From: Vermamoeba vermiformis
Taxonomy: Eukaryota; Tubulinea; Echinamoebida
Length of the DNA: 64,000 nucleotides
Direction of reading: 5' to 3'
Assembly: GCA_045837725.1 (NCBI GenBank)
Contig: JBEWZL010000084.1
Location: 434,001-498,000 of the forward strand
Shown here piece after piece: positions 22,532 to 32,575 of this stretch. A program made the position numbers and the translations under genes. The notes beneath the pieces are model-generated. The model was given only the letters and a program-made list of their open reading frames with translations. It was not told where the DNA came from and did no database searches. Within the stretch, counting starts at the first letter, position 1. The number at the start of each line of letters is the position of its first letter.

Positions 22532-24685
22532 TTATACTTGCACATTTGTAGCCTCATTATCGATTTTGATGTTCCTCGGCGATGACATGCTGAGCACATT
22601 GGTCGTGGTTTGGATTCGTTTTTTCTTCGACGGCTCTTTAAACAAATAGATACGTGACCATGAATCGAGCATAATAAGCGCGTATATGAACACTGAGGCG
22701 ATGTATTGCGGCACGGGCACTGTAGCGATGTCTGGTGCCACGAACACGATGACTGGCACTAGCGATATGACACGAATGACACCGTTGAGAATAATCTTCT
22801 TGTTGACCTGGGCGCATGAAATATTATTAATAACTACTGATGTTGACAGACTTTAGGTCCCTCGGTTGCTCTAGATCCAGAGCACACAAAAAGAATTCGG
22901 AGCTGTGGATGAAATTATCTGTAGAGACGTTCGTACCTGTTCCACAGTGACGGTTTTGCTTGCGCGCAAGTTAGTTGAAGTTTTGATCTGTTTGATGATC
23001 TTGAGCAGCGTGACAATATAAAAGATCAAAAAGCCGAGTGACACCACGACGTAGATGATGATAATCGGGGTCGTGATTGAAAATGCTAGAACGAGGCCGA
23101 GAATAGTGACCAATAATATGACGAGAATGAAGCCGATGGTGAAGGTGAAAAAGAATGGCTTGGATCTGTGCAAAAACGTGTAGACCTTGATGTTGGCATT
23201 GGTCATCACCTCGTACCTGAAAGCAAAAGTTAAATATAGACCTTAAGGAACATCATATCTCGCGTCAGCAAGATTTGAGCATTAAGTAGGCTAAATTAAT
23301 TAACCTGTAGATTATTACGCAATGAATTAACGACAAAAATATCTCGCTAAAAATAGCTCTGCGATGATTCACAATTTGATTTTAAGTTAACTTCTCGAAA
23401 TTATACAGCACTCTTATATTACTTACCAATAAAATGTGATCAATACAAATGTAGCTACTTCGTATGGAAAACTAACGGTCGTGAAAAAACTGTTGATGAT
23501 GCCGTAGCTGCCAAAGCATGCGAACGGATCTACTGCAAAGTACGCGATTCGCCCTGCAAAATAAATCAGTTTAACACATCAGCGTATTTAGGGAGCGTAA
23601 ATGTGGGAAGGATGTCAAATCATCACTTTTGTATCGCTAATTCTCCGGAAATTAAACTCATTCGCAAGCTAATTATAGCACTTACACAAATTAGCGATGA
23701 TTTCAAGCGCCAAACAGACTTGCGACACGTTGAATTGCGGTCCTCTGAACTTGATGAACAAGACCATCTTGTACAGCGCATAGCCGATCAATCCTGAGGC
23801 CGCGCAAGTGAATATAACTCTGAACACGATGATGACTGGCAGGCCCGCTAAGAAGTTCCATTCATTGCCTAGTTGAACGACATTAGCAAGCTGTTAATTA
23901 TACAAATCGGAGTTTTGTGCTCTAGATCTCGGTACTGCAGCACGATGCATGTTGATATGATTGTAAAGCCGCGACATACCTTCAGAGGTCAATGTAGCCT
24001 CGATGACTTGTCCTGCAAGTAGTGCGTTACGGATCGCATCGAATTCGTTTTGTGAAATCTCCGCGACGGGGATGAGGATCTGTCCTGTTGGCTCGGCTGA
24101 GGTCAGTGCGCAGCCATATTGACCGGGGACCACTAACAAGAATATAGATTAATTGGGGAAAAGTTTATGATTCCGTTAAAATGCCAATTATAGGAGTTGG
24201 TATCGGCGTGCAGGACACATCCGAACCAGAGCCGGACTAGCATGCTTACGAGATGTGGTTCCATATAATATCGCGATGGCACCTTGTTCTTGCAAGTATT
24301 TGACTTGCTGCAACCAATCTCTGAAGCCTAAGTATGGTTGAAACACGATCTTGCCTGCCAAATCCGACATCGAGGATTCAGCAAGTTGCGCTGTGAGCGG
24401 ATCAAAAGTCGAGTCCAAGTCATCACCTATGATTAGGATTAGCAAAGCTACCAGATTTAAAAATTTGATTCTTTTGGATCTGGACTAAAAAGAAGCCTGC
24501 GTTCGGTATATTGATCGGTTTCATCAAGTCTACGCACCCTTCCAATAATACTGGCCCGTGCGCAAGGTCACATTAACGAACTCTCCGCTGTTGATGTGCA
24601 GCATAGCCGTGCTACTTGCGATGCACAAACTAGTGACCAACAACAACACCAACTTGATGCTATTGTTCGCGGCCATATTAGCCAT
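22532..24685 (-). CDS. PA-domain multi-pass membrane protein, copy B
   Basis: Tandem paralogue of copy A. It starts MANMAANNSIKLVLLLVTSL (a second ATG lies three codons in), with signal peptide and the same GQYYWKG block. The PA-like part reads GKIVFQPYLGFRDW, EQGAIAILYGTTS and GQILIPVAEISQNE. Membrane segments match copy A one for one, for example FFFTFTIGFILVILLVTIL and SLVPVIVFVAPDIATVP, and the exon plan is the same. The tail ends NEATNVQV. Most exons have diverged, but one exon is nearly identical to copy A over about 100 bp (see findings). The two genes arose by local duplication; roles may be surface or endosomal sensing, unproven. Confidence 0.6.
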
Positions 24686-25028
24686 ATGTTGCGTCACCGT
24701 GGATAAATTTAAATATAATTAAACGAGCTGCTATTTTCGTTTTTGTTCTTGTCGGTATCTTCCCGCAATGTCAAATGTCATCAATCCGAGATCACAATCC
24801 AATCCAGGAGTTGTTCCGCCGATGACTGCAATTTAGAAAATTACGTTAATAAAGTCATAAAACACGTGGTCAGATACCGCATTTTAACAAAATCTTACAG
24901 AGCCGCGCGGATACCAAGAGCCAACTAGCTAGTTGTTTCGACCAGATTGCATCGGTCAAATCCATTTTCCTAGTCGGCCAATAACGTTTGGATTGATCCA
25001 GCAGTCATCATAGTACCAACCTATTCTA
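24686..25028. other. Spacer, no gene seen
   Basis: A 343-bp interval between the start of PA-TM copy B and the stop of the F-box/LRR gene. A plus-strand frame of 61 codons exists but has no coding character. Nothing else recognised. Confidence 0.5.
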
Positions 25029-26129
25029 TTAAGACAGTAACTCCTCGCCATCGATGCGCAGTTGCAGTAGTCGGGGCAATTGTTCAGCGAGTTCGGCAGC
25101 AGTCTCAGTGGTGATCACGTGTTGAAGCTCCAATCGTGTCAAGTGTTGTAGTGCTGCGAATGGTGCAATGTCATCGGCGTCAAAGTAATGTGACTCGAGG
25201 AACCAACGCAGAGCCATGTGCAGCGATTGGAGATTGGTCAGTTGGGCCACACGTTCAAAGCTCTCGCTGTCGATTGCGAGGCCAATTGTCGCCATATCTA
25301 AATGTGTCAAGCGCGTCAATGACTCGAGTACGACAGTTGGATCACGTGCGTTGATGCTGAACGAGAGACTTTCCAAATTTGTCAACAGATGGATGTCAAA
25401 CGTAGCAATGTTGTGCACGACACCGAGCTCGAGCTGTTGTAACTTTGAAAGTGACGCCAGCGAGTCATCTTGAATCACGTGCATGTTCACAATCAGGGCA
25501 CGCAAGTTGGTCAGTTGGCGCAGTGTTTTGATGCAGTCAAAGGGCGGGGTCTCGTCTATTTTCAACCACGTCAGTCGTTGCAAGTGTGCGAGCCAAGCGA
25601 ACTCCATGTCAGTCATGGAGAGTGTGGTGGCACCTGAAGGCATGCGCAGTCGTTGCAGCGCTGTGAATTGTGCGAGCAGTGGTAGATCTAGCAAGCGAGT
25701 TTGATACGCTGGAACGACTATTTCGAGACTACGGAGTTGTGTTATTATACTCGTTAGTGCTGGCAATGCTGTATTGATGTGAGAGATGTGTGGTGAGATG
25801 AGTTCAATGGATGTGAGTCGAGGGAAATGTTTGGAGAAGAGTTGGAGCTGATCTACCGATTTAATTTTGAGTCGAAATGCTGTGCAAAATTCCCATATTC
25901 TTATATGCGCCCATTTTGACACTTGCTGAAGCCTTTGGCGTGAGATCAGTCAAAGAAAATCATTATTTAATTTTTATATCGGTCTAAAGAAAGATATTTC
26001 AAGATTTATACACGGGGCCTCCATAATATCGATAAATACGTACGAGAAAAAATCAGCGAGTGCCGTCAAATGGTCCAGAATATAGATGAGGATTTCTTCA
26101 GGTAGTGAAGACAGGATACTTGTTTCCAT
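25029..26129 (-). CDS. F-box / leucine-rich repeat protein
   Basis: Two exons, 26129-26044 and 25932-25029, encode 329 aa. The short first exon encodes an F-box start: METSILSSLPEEILIYILDH (LPxEILxxIL motif). The second exon holds at least eight irregular leucine-rich repeats such as FTALQRLRMPSGA, LTNLRALIVNM, LSKLQQLELGVV and LTRLTHLDMATIGL. F-box proteins of this type are the substrate-binding arm of SCF (cullin-1) ubiquitin ligases. The F-box is cut short by the intron, with the remainder running into QQVSKWAHIRIWEF. The substrate is unknown. Confidence 0.75.
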
Positions 26130-26222
26130 TGAATTGCAAATGCATTATTTTTAACTAAACTATGTAACTTTTGCTTGAGTAGCTCATAATAAATATCGTT
26201 CGGTGGTGTTTTAGATCAAGGA

Positions 26223-26416
26223 ATGGCATTACAAGCAGTTTTTAAATTCTACTGTTACGTAAGGCAAACCGTACTGAGCCCAGTCCTAATCCCAACACCT
26301 TGCCTCAATTGACCTTCCCTGCTCCTGACCGGTCTGATACGACTAAGGGCGTCATTGCAGCAAGTGGTTCTGCGCCGATCGAACAGCCTACGTTCTGGAT
26401 TGACTTTTTCATTTAA
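26223..26416 (+). CDS. Possible small gene (terminal exon), function unknown
   Basis: From 26264 to the TAA at 26414-26416 an open frame of 50 codons reads ANRTEPSPNPNTLPQL, then APDRSDTTKGVIAASG and a hydrophobic end PTFWIDFFI. It has coding-like composition and follows an AG. The ATG at 26223 could supply MALQA if a 26-nt intron were removed, which is shorter than other introns here. An upstream exon is equally possible. Listed with low confidence. Confidence 0.25.
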
Positions 26417-26580
26417 GAACGAGCTAACTAGCTACACTTTATTGCTGTCTTGTTGACGAACGGCTTGTGGTTCGTTACTTAGCCAGTTATAAAATTGTGA
26501 ATGCTTTTCTGTAAAGCTAAAAGAGCGCACTGTCGAGAGTCCACATTATTGGAACGCAGAATATCTTCGCTTGCCAACTT

Positions 26581-26987
26581 CTACTCGTTCTGTTGCTCGT
26601 CATTATTTACATCTTCTTCCACGCTGCTTCTTTCGCGATCTTCTTGATTTTTTCTGTCCTTGAAGAAGTTGAATCGATTTTGCTTATTCGGATTCGATGG
26701 TGGCTTCCAGAAGCTCCGACCCTTTTTGGGGTCTTTGCCTCCAGGGTTGAAGGTATATTTCTATTTAATAAATAATTAATTAAGTGAATTTGATGGATGG
26801 TGAACTCCATTTGAAACCGGTACTGTAGGCGGCAATAAAGTTGCTTATAATTTAATATAATTACCCTTCTCCATGCATAGGTTTGTCGTCTTCGAAGATT
26901 ATTAGACGGTTTGCGTGGACTGGACGGCGAATAACTTAGATTGCCGACGCTTGGGCTGTAACCCCAAAAGTCAGAGCCTTCTTCCAT
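26581..26987 (-). CDS. Small basic protein with CTD-like peptide, copy 1
   Basis: Exons 26987-26865 and 26760-26581 give 100 aa. It starts MEEGSDFWGYSPSVGNLSYS, continues PSSPRKPSNNLRRRQTYAWR, then KYTFNPGGKDPKKGRSFWKP and NKQNRFNFFKDRKNQ, and ends in an acidic tail. No known domain. The start is supported by alignment with the tandem copy at 27277-27611. An acceptor-like CACAG precedes the ATG, so a 5' UTR intron is likely. The SYSPSSPRK string resembles a single RNA polymerase II CTD heptad followed by basic residues. Confidence 0.65.
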
Positions 26988-27276
26988 TGTAAGTCGTGGT
27001 GATAACGGCTTGTTTCTGTGTATTAATATTTGAGACAAGAAAATTTAGAGAACACGTCAAAGGAGTCAATTTACAGAAACGTGGAGTTAATGCCTCCACC
27101 CGCCGCTATCGGAAATATTAATATCACCTTAGTCTCAACGTCGACGAAAAGCATTCTTTATTTGCTCGAGCGTAGTGCTGATTTCGCGCTAGCCAGTTAC
27201 GACGCAGGCTGTGTAACACTGGTCATTATTCTGCTCTGAAACCATGCTGAAGGTTACGTTCCATCGCTATCTAATT

Positions 27277-27611
27277 TTAAATCAAAACGTTGCTTTCTTC
27301 GAGTGAATTGTGTTGTTGATTTTTTCTGTCCTTAAAGAAGTTAAAGCGGTTCTGCTTGTTGGTGTTAGTGGGGGGTTTGAAGTGACTTCTGCCTTTTTTT
27401 GGAGCCTTGCCACCATTCCAGCGATACATGCATTTCTGCAATAAATTATTAATAAATCCTAATTGAATTAGAGAATTGCTATACGTACTTTAGTCCACGC
27501 CCAAGCTTGTTGCCTTCGAAGATTGTAGGAGGGTTTGCGGGGGCTGGTTGGCGAGTATGCCATAGTGCCAACGCTTGGATTGTATCCCCAGTAGTCAGAA
27601 CCTTCTTGCAT
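27277..27611 (-). CDS. Small basic protein with CTD-like peptide, copy 2
   Basis: Exons 27611-27489 and 27435-27277 give 93 aa. It starts MQEGSDYWGYNPSVGTMAYS, then PTSPRKPSYNLRRQQAWAW, followed by KAPKKGRSHFKPPTNTNKQN and RFNFFKDRKNQQ. The intron position and phase equal those of copy 1, so the pair is a tandem duplication. The peptide YSPTSPRKPS matches the Pol II CTD heptad YSPTSPS except for the Arg. It lies 158 bp from the 3' end of SPT5, read in the same direction. Function unknown; nuclear location is plausible from the basic composition. Confidence 0.65.
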
Positions 27612-27768
27612 TTTGTAATGTGGTGCTTGTAAACTAATAACTTTAAACAAAAGAGCTGGGGCAAAAAGGAATGACAGGAAGGAACGAAGGAAAATTTGAA
27701 GAACGAATCACAGTTTTAATATGTAACAACAATACAAATGTACAACAGCAAAAAAAGATTTGAACCTT

Positions 27769-30700
27769 TTAGGCCTTGACTGCATCTTGGTGCACTTTAG
27801 CCAAGTTGCTAAGCGGTTCAATACGAATGTCCGAGTTTTGACTGATCTTGACGATACCGTCGTGTCGATCGATACCAATGAGCGTACCCATGTGGCCCTT
27901 CCAGTCACCCTGCAAGATCATCACGTGGTCCTTCTTCTCAGGTGCGACACGGTGCAACATGTTGCCAGACAAGAACACAACTTCGCCGCCGAATGCGACC
28001 ATGCAGCTGTTGTCTGCAGCGGAGACAACTTCGCGAATAAGACCCTTCTGGCCCTTGAACTTGCCGCCTTGGAAGCTGTCATCGGCAGTGACTTCGAGAC
28101 CCTGTGACGGCCAAGCACTACGACCATCATCGCTGGGCTCAGAGTAATCATGACCCAGACTGGCACCAGGAGTAGCAGGAATGCCAGGAGTAGCGGGGAT
28201 AGCCGGAGTGTGAGGTGTGTGCGGTGTTTGAGGGAAGGCAAGACCTGCACCCGGTGTGGCGGGAATGCCAGGAGTTTGAGGCACGAGATTGGGTGTGGGC
28301 ACGTTGGGTGTGAACGGTGTGTTGATCGATTGAGAGTAACCTCCGCGCGATGAGAAACCAGGAGTCTGAGGCACAGCTGGTGTTTGAGGCACACCAGGGG
28401 TAGTGGGCACAGCAGTACCGATCTACAACAGAGTTAGTTCTAACTGTCAGGTCACTGGTATTAAAATAACTTACGCTGGTGTCATAGGGATGCAAGTCAT
28501 CATCCTTGTCGCTGTCATCGATTCTGGCGGGAGTTTGAGGGAACTGCGTGCTCCAAGCATCGTGCAAAGGAGTCTGAGGAGCCCAGCTGGGAGTGGCCAT
28601 GCGCATTGGTGTACGCGAACCACTTTCTGTGCGCATGGGAGTGCGAGGATAGACGTTGTCCCATTGAGGAGTGGCAGGGGGCTGTCCCTCTTCGCGCATA
28701 ATGAGTTCTCCCTTTGCATTGACTTCGCACAAACTGGCTTTGGGAACTGTGATAGTCTTGGACTTTGTGTGCAATTCAATACGAGCATTGATGTCAGTAG
28801 TGTCCTTGACAATGCCTTGATAGCCCTTCCAGTTGCCCTTGGTAATGCACACCTTCTTGCCGAGCCATTCGTCGCGACCTCGTCCGCGGCCACGACCAAC
28901 AGGAGCTGGAGGAGTGAAGCCACGACCACCTTGGAATGCAGCCATTGGTGATCCAGCAGCTACGCTTGATGAGCTCTTACTGCTAGCGACGAGACAATTC
29001 TTTGTGCGCACGACGAAGATACCTCCGTTCTCGAGGTGATCTTTGCTCTGTAAGAAGGCAAAGTAACGGAACAAGTGCAAGACAGTGCCTTGTTTGCCTT
29101 TGAAATCACCTTCAACGACCTTGACGACGTCGTTGACATTGATTTGAGCGTTGTATCTGTCGAAGCTGACTTGATTGCGCGAGTTCTTCTTGGCACCCAT
29201 TTCAGCGAGCTTGACTGACTTGACAACACCGCTCGTGTCCAACACTTTGAAGCCATCGGGCTCGACTCTAGTAATGCAGCCGACACTTTGCGGACCGAGT
29301 TGAACGAGATCGTGCAAGTCGTAATTGCCCAAGCGAGATTGACCGATTGACACTTCGCTGCACTCTTGAATGTCAGAGACGAAGACTTTCATTTCCTTGC
29401 TTTCACTGTCACTCAAGACTGTCGCTGTGTCGTCTTCTACTTTGACAATCATACCAGTCTCGCCTTCAAATTTGCCCGTCAAAATCTTCACATGGTCACC
29501 AGCACTGAAAAATTTCTGCAAGTCACCGGCATCGACAACCAATCGTTCGTTTTTGAGCTCTTCGTGTTGCGGCAAGATAGTCACTTCTTTGTCTTTGACA
29601 GCCTCGACCACACCCAACAAATTCTTCAAGTCTCCCTTCATGACACGCACGCGATCACCTTTCTGGAATGTGATTCGCTTGCGTTGACGTGCTGAAGGTA
29701 ATTTGAATGCTGGTTCACTGCGCTCAGCTGGTCGTTCATCTTCGTCGTCACTGTCACGTGCTTCAATAGGCTTGGTTTGGAACTTGGTCAATTCTTCGAG
29801 TGTCGGTGACACGTTGTCCGTGGCAATTGTGGCAACATTGAACACTTTGTGCAAATAACCGTCTTTGAACTTCTTGCCGTCAAAGTACGAGTACATTTCA
29901 CCATTGGCATCGCGTCGTCGTTGAACCGTTTCGAGACCGTCCATGGCTGCCACAACTTCTTCGGGGTTGAAGAACTTGGCGGGAGGTCTGAAGCCTCTCT
30001 TTCTCTTGCCCGCGCGCTTGTCGTTATCTTCGCCCTCAGCGGCGCCTGACAGCTTCTTCTTAATGTCTTCGAGGTCCAAACGAGGCAACAGTCGCAACGT
30101 GACTTGACTGCGACCAAAGTCGTGGTCCCACACTTGTGCCACGTCTCCTTTGTACGGGCCTCGCTTGACGCGCACCCATGAACCGCGCTTGAGAATTTCA
30201 GATTTTTTCGCGGACTTCAACACATCGGGCATGTCTCCCATTGGCACCAACTTCATGTTCCACGGGATAATGTGCACCATGCCTTTAATTGCCTAGTATT
30301 ATTAACAACACCGTTAGTATCTAAAAATAGCTCGTGGAATAGTTCGCAACTAATCGCGTTAAATTATTGCAAAGTTTTGCTTACCTCTTTGACAAAGGTG
30401 TCACGATCTGCTTCAATGTACAAATAGCCCTTCAAATGATCAGGAGCAATCACTGAGTATATCTGCAATCTCTCTGCGGTGTTTTGAAGATTCAACATCT
30501 TTTGCATCAAACAAGTCACTGTAAATCGTTCAAATCCAGGTTTGCAACGAACAGCCCACATCTTGGGATCCTTAAAAGTAGGCAATAGAGCTTGTTGGAA
30601 GCCCTCAGCGCCTGTTTCTGTTTCTTCACCATCATTGGCGTAGTTTCTGAAATTACATTAGCAATTGAAAGCAACCACAAAAGAGATTCAGATCGTAAAT

Positions 30701-31238
30701 TACCTGTAACGATCCTCCATTTCCTTAGCAATTTCTTCCGCGCTCTGATCGCTTCTAAATAATCTTCTATATTGCTCGCGAGCCGAATTTTCTTGTCTGG
30801 GAGGCAACTCATCTGCACCAAGATCTTCACCTCCGTACTCAAATTCCTCTGTGCCAAATCGTAATTATTAATACTGACACGTACGTATTTATTAAATAAA
30901 AATTTATCATCGAGTTTTGAGTGCTTTATGAATTATATTGCCACAAAAACAAGTTATTTAAAAAACGTTAATAATAAAATTGTGGAAAATAGAGAAAAAA
31001 TCATAACGCATAAATACTAGGCAAACTCACCTTCACCACCAATATCCTCATCTTCTTCATCGTCGTCTTCTTCGGCTTCGACATCCAAGAAGTCTCTAGC
31101 AGACAATCCTCTTTTCTTTTTCTTTTTAGTGCTCTTCTTTCGCCTCTTTTTAGGTCTCTCCTCTTCCTCTGATTCGTCGCTAAAACTTTCTTCGTCTTCA
31201 ACGAATCCGTCGTCTTCTAGTTCATCGAGTTTGGACAT
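27769..31238 (-). CDS. SPT5: Transcription elongation factor SPT5
   Basis: Exons 31238-31031, 30848-30704, 30646-30385, 30292-28475 and 28422-27769 close in frame to 1028 aa. The N-terminal 75 residues are acidic with a Lys block. The NGN domain spans about 150-240 (WAVRCKPGFERFTVTCLMQK and IAPDHLKGYLYIEAD). At least five KOW modules follow, among them RVKRGPYKGDVAQVWD, RVMKGDLKNLLGVVE, ILTGKFEGETGMIV and VCITKGNWKGYQGIV. A repeat region rich in TP (VPQTPGFSSRG, IPATPGAGL) is the phospho-regulated CTR. A final KOW (VMILQGDWKGHMG) ends the protein. With SPT4 it forms DSIF, which clamps Pol II. Confidence 0.96.
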
Positions 31239-31351
31239 CTTGGTTGGAGATTAGGCAAAGGTGATTTGTTATCTTCCTGGCCTCTTGTGGTCTTCTTCTT
31301 CTTCGCCAACCTAACAATGAATCTACCAGTGTGCAGAACGGGCTCTCTTTT

Positions 31352-31364
31352 TGCCCGCGTTTTT
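31352..31364 (+). promoter_or_regulatory. TGCCCGCGTTTTT element upstream of SPT5
   Basis: This 13-mer lies about 115 bp upstream of the SPT5 start and occurs in reverse complement at 18228-18241, about 95 bp upstream of PCNA. The GC-rich core with a T run is E2F-like. Shared promoter element is inference. Confidence 0.3.
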
Positions 31365-31799
31365 GAAATCTCACGACTTTTTTTGCGCGAGCCATAACTG
31401 CCCGAATAAACTGCCCAGCCAATAATTACTGAGTAATTTTAACACGTAACACTATTGGCAATGTTGGAGATAGTAATGCCGTATTTACGTACGGATTCAA
31501 CAAACATCCTAAATTACTTTCGATTAGATAATTTATTTCAATCAATTTATTAATCCAAACGTATATTTATCGTAAGTATTTAAAACGATATATTAGAAAA
31601 TACATCGTTGATCAGCGTCCAAATTTAATTCGACCGTATCTGCGTCATAATTATCATTTATTTTCAAAAATTCTGTTAATCGCGCTGTTAAAGAAATAAA
31701 TTAGACATTGACTTAAACTGCCTTTAGATTAAGTCTTGATTCAGTTTACCTATTTAAAAAGGACGTCCCTTGTTTACAATTTTAGTCGATCGCTTACGA

Positions 31800-32383
31800 G
31801 CTGCAACAATAAGCTATTCCTGCTATTGACTATCGCTGCTTTCGTTTCCGTTCAAGTACAACACGAGTGTGACTCTAGCGCTGGCTTACTGACCGAAGAT
31901 GTGGCGGGTGGCACCACCTTCATCAACTTCGCTTTGGTGCTAACAATTTGAGCACGTGCTCAGATTCACTCCTGCCGTCAGTGCCGTCTTGGTTAAGATG
32001 AACGACTCGCCCGACGACTTGGCCAGCACTGGTGAGCCTACGATGACTGTATTGGACGGCAACAACAATCCGATCGCGTGTTACAACATTGAAGCGCTCG
32101 CTCCGATCCGCACGCCTAACGGCACCAACGAGTACGCGTGGCGTGGTGTGACGAGTGCCAACAAGATCTCGCAGCTCACATTCACTGGTGCGCTGTTGAC
32201 CTATTGGGACGTCACTTTTTCACCGCGCCTGTCTCGGCACCCACCGTCAATGTCAACGGCGACGGGCCTGTCGCTGGACCTGGTACTTCGAGCTCTGCCG
32301 CTAGTGTTTGTGTTAGATTGCTCACTATTGTCGGATCCATTGTTGCTTATTTGCTGAGTAATACGCGCAATAAAGTTTGTTGA
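31800..32383 (+). pseudogene. Secreted stalked protein gene, apparently decayed
   Basis: A signal-peptide-like stretch (KLFLLLTIAAFVSVQVQ) leads into about 130 residues with a beta-rich look: VLRFTPAVSAVLVKMNDSPD, TMTVLDGNNNPIACYN and EYAWRGVTSANKISQLTFTG. A stalk (APVSAPTVNVNGDGPVAGPG) and a hydrophobic tail (VRLLTIVGSIVAYLL) end it. No ATG precedes the signal peptide in frame; the codon expected to be Met reads AAT. The frame changes twice, near ACAATTTGA (about 31945) and at a run of five T (about 32217). Either the gene is dead, or the assembly miscounts T runs, or a 52-nt intron (31898-31949) covers the first break. Family not recognised. Confidence 0.4.
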
Positions 32384-32575
32384 AATTTCACACCGAGCAA
32401 GACTTTTGGGGACTAATAATGTCTCGTATTTTAAACAGCTCTGTATTTTTATCAACAACAAGTCCTGGACCCTAACAAACGACTCTAAACTATTTAAACC
32501 GACTCAGCTCGTCGTGAGAGAATTGACTCAATCCACGACTGTTAATAGAATATCTCGAGCTGCGAGCCATCCACA

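Noticed and set aside
28403-28951. Long plus-strand open frames antisense to SPT5 (also 27760-28147 and 29366-29695)
   Set aside because: They mirror the codon pattern of SPT5 on the other strand, lack domains and splice logic.
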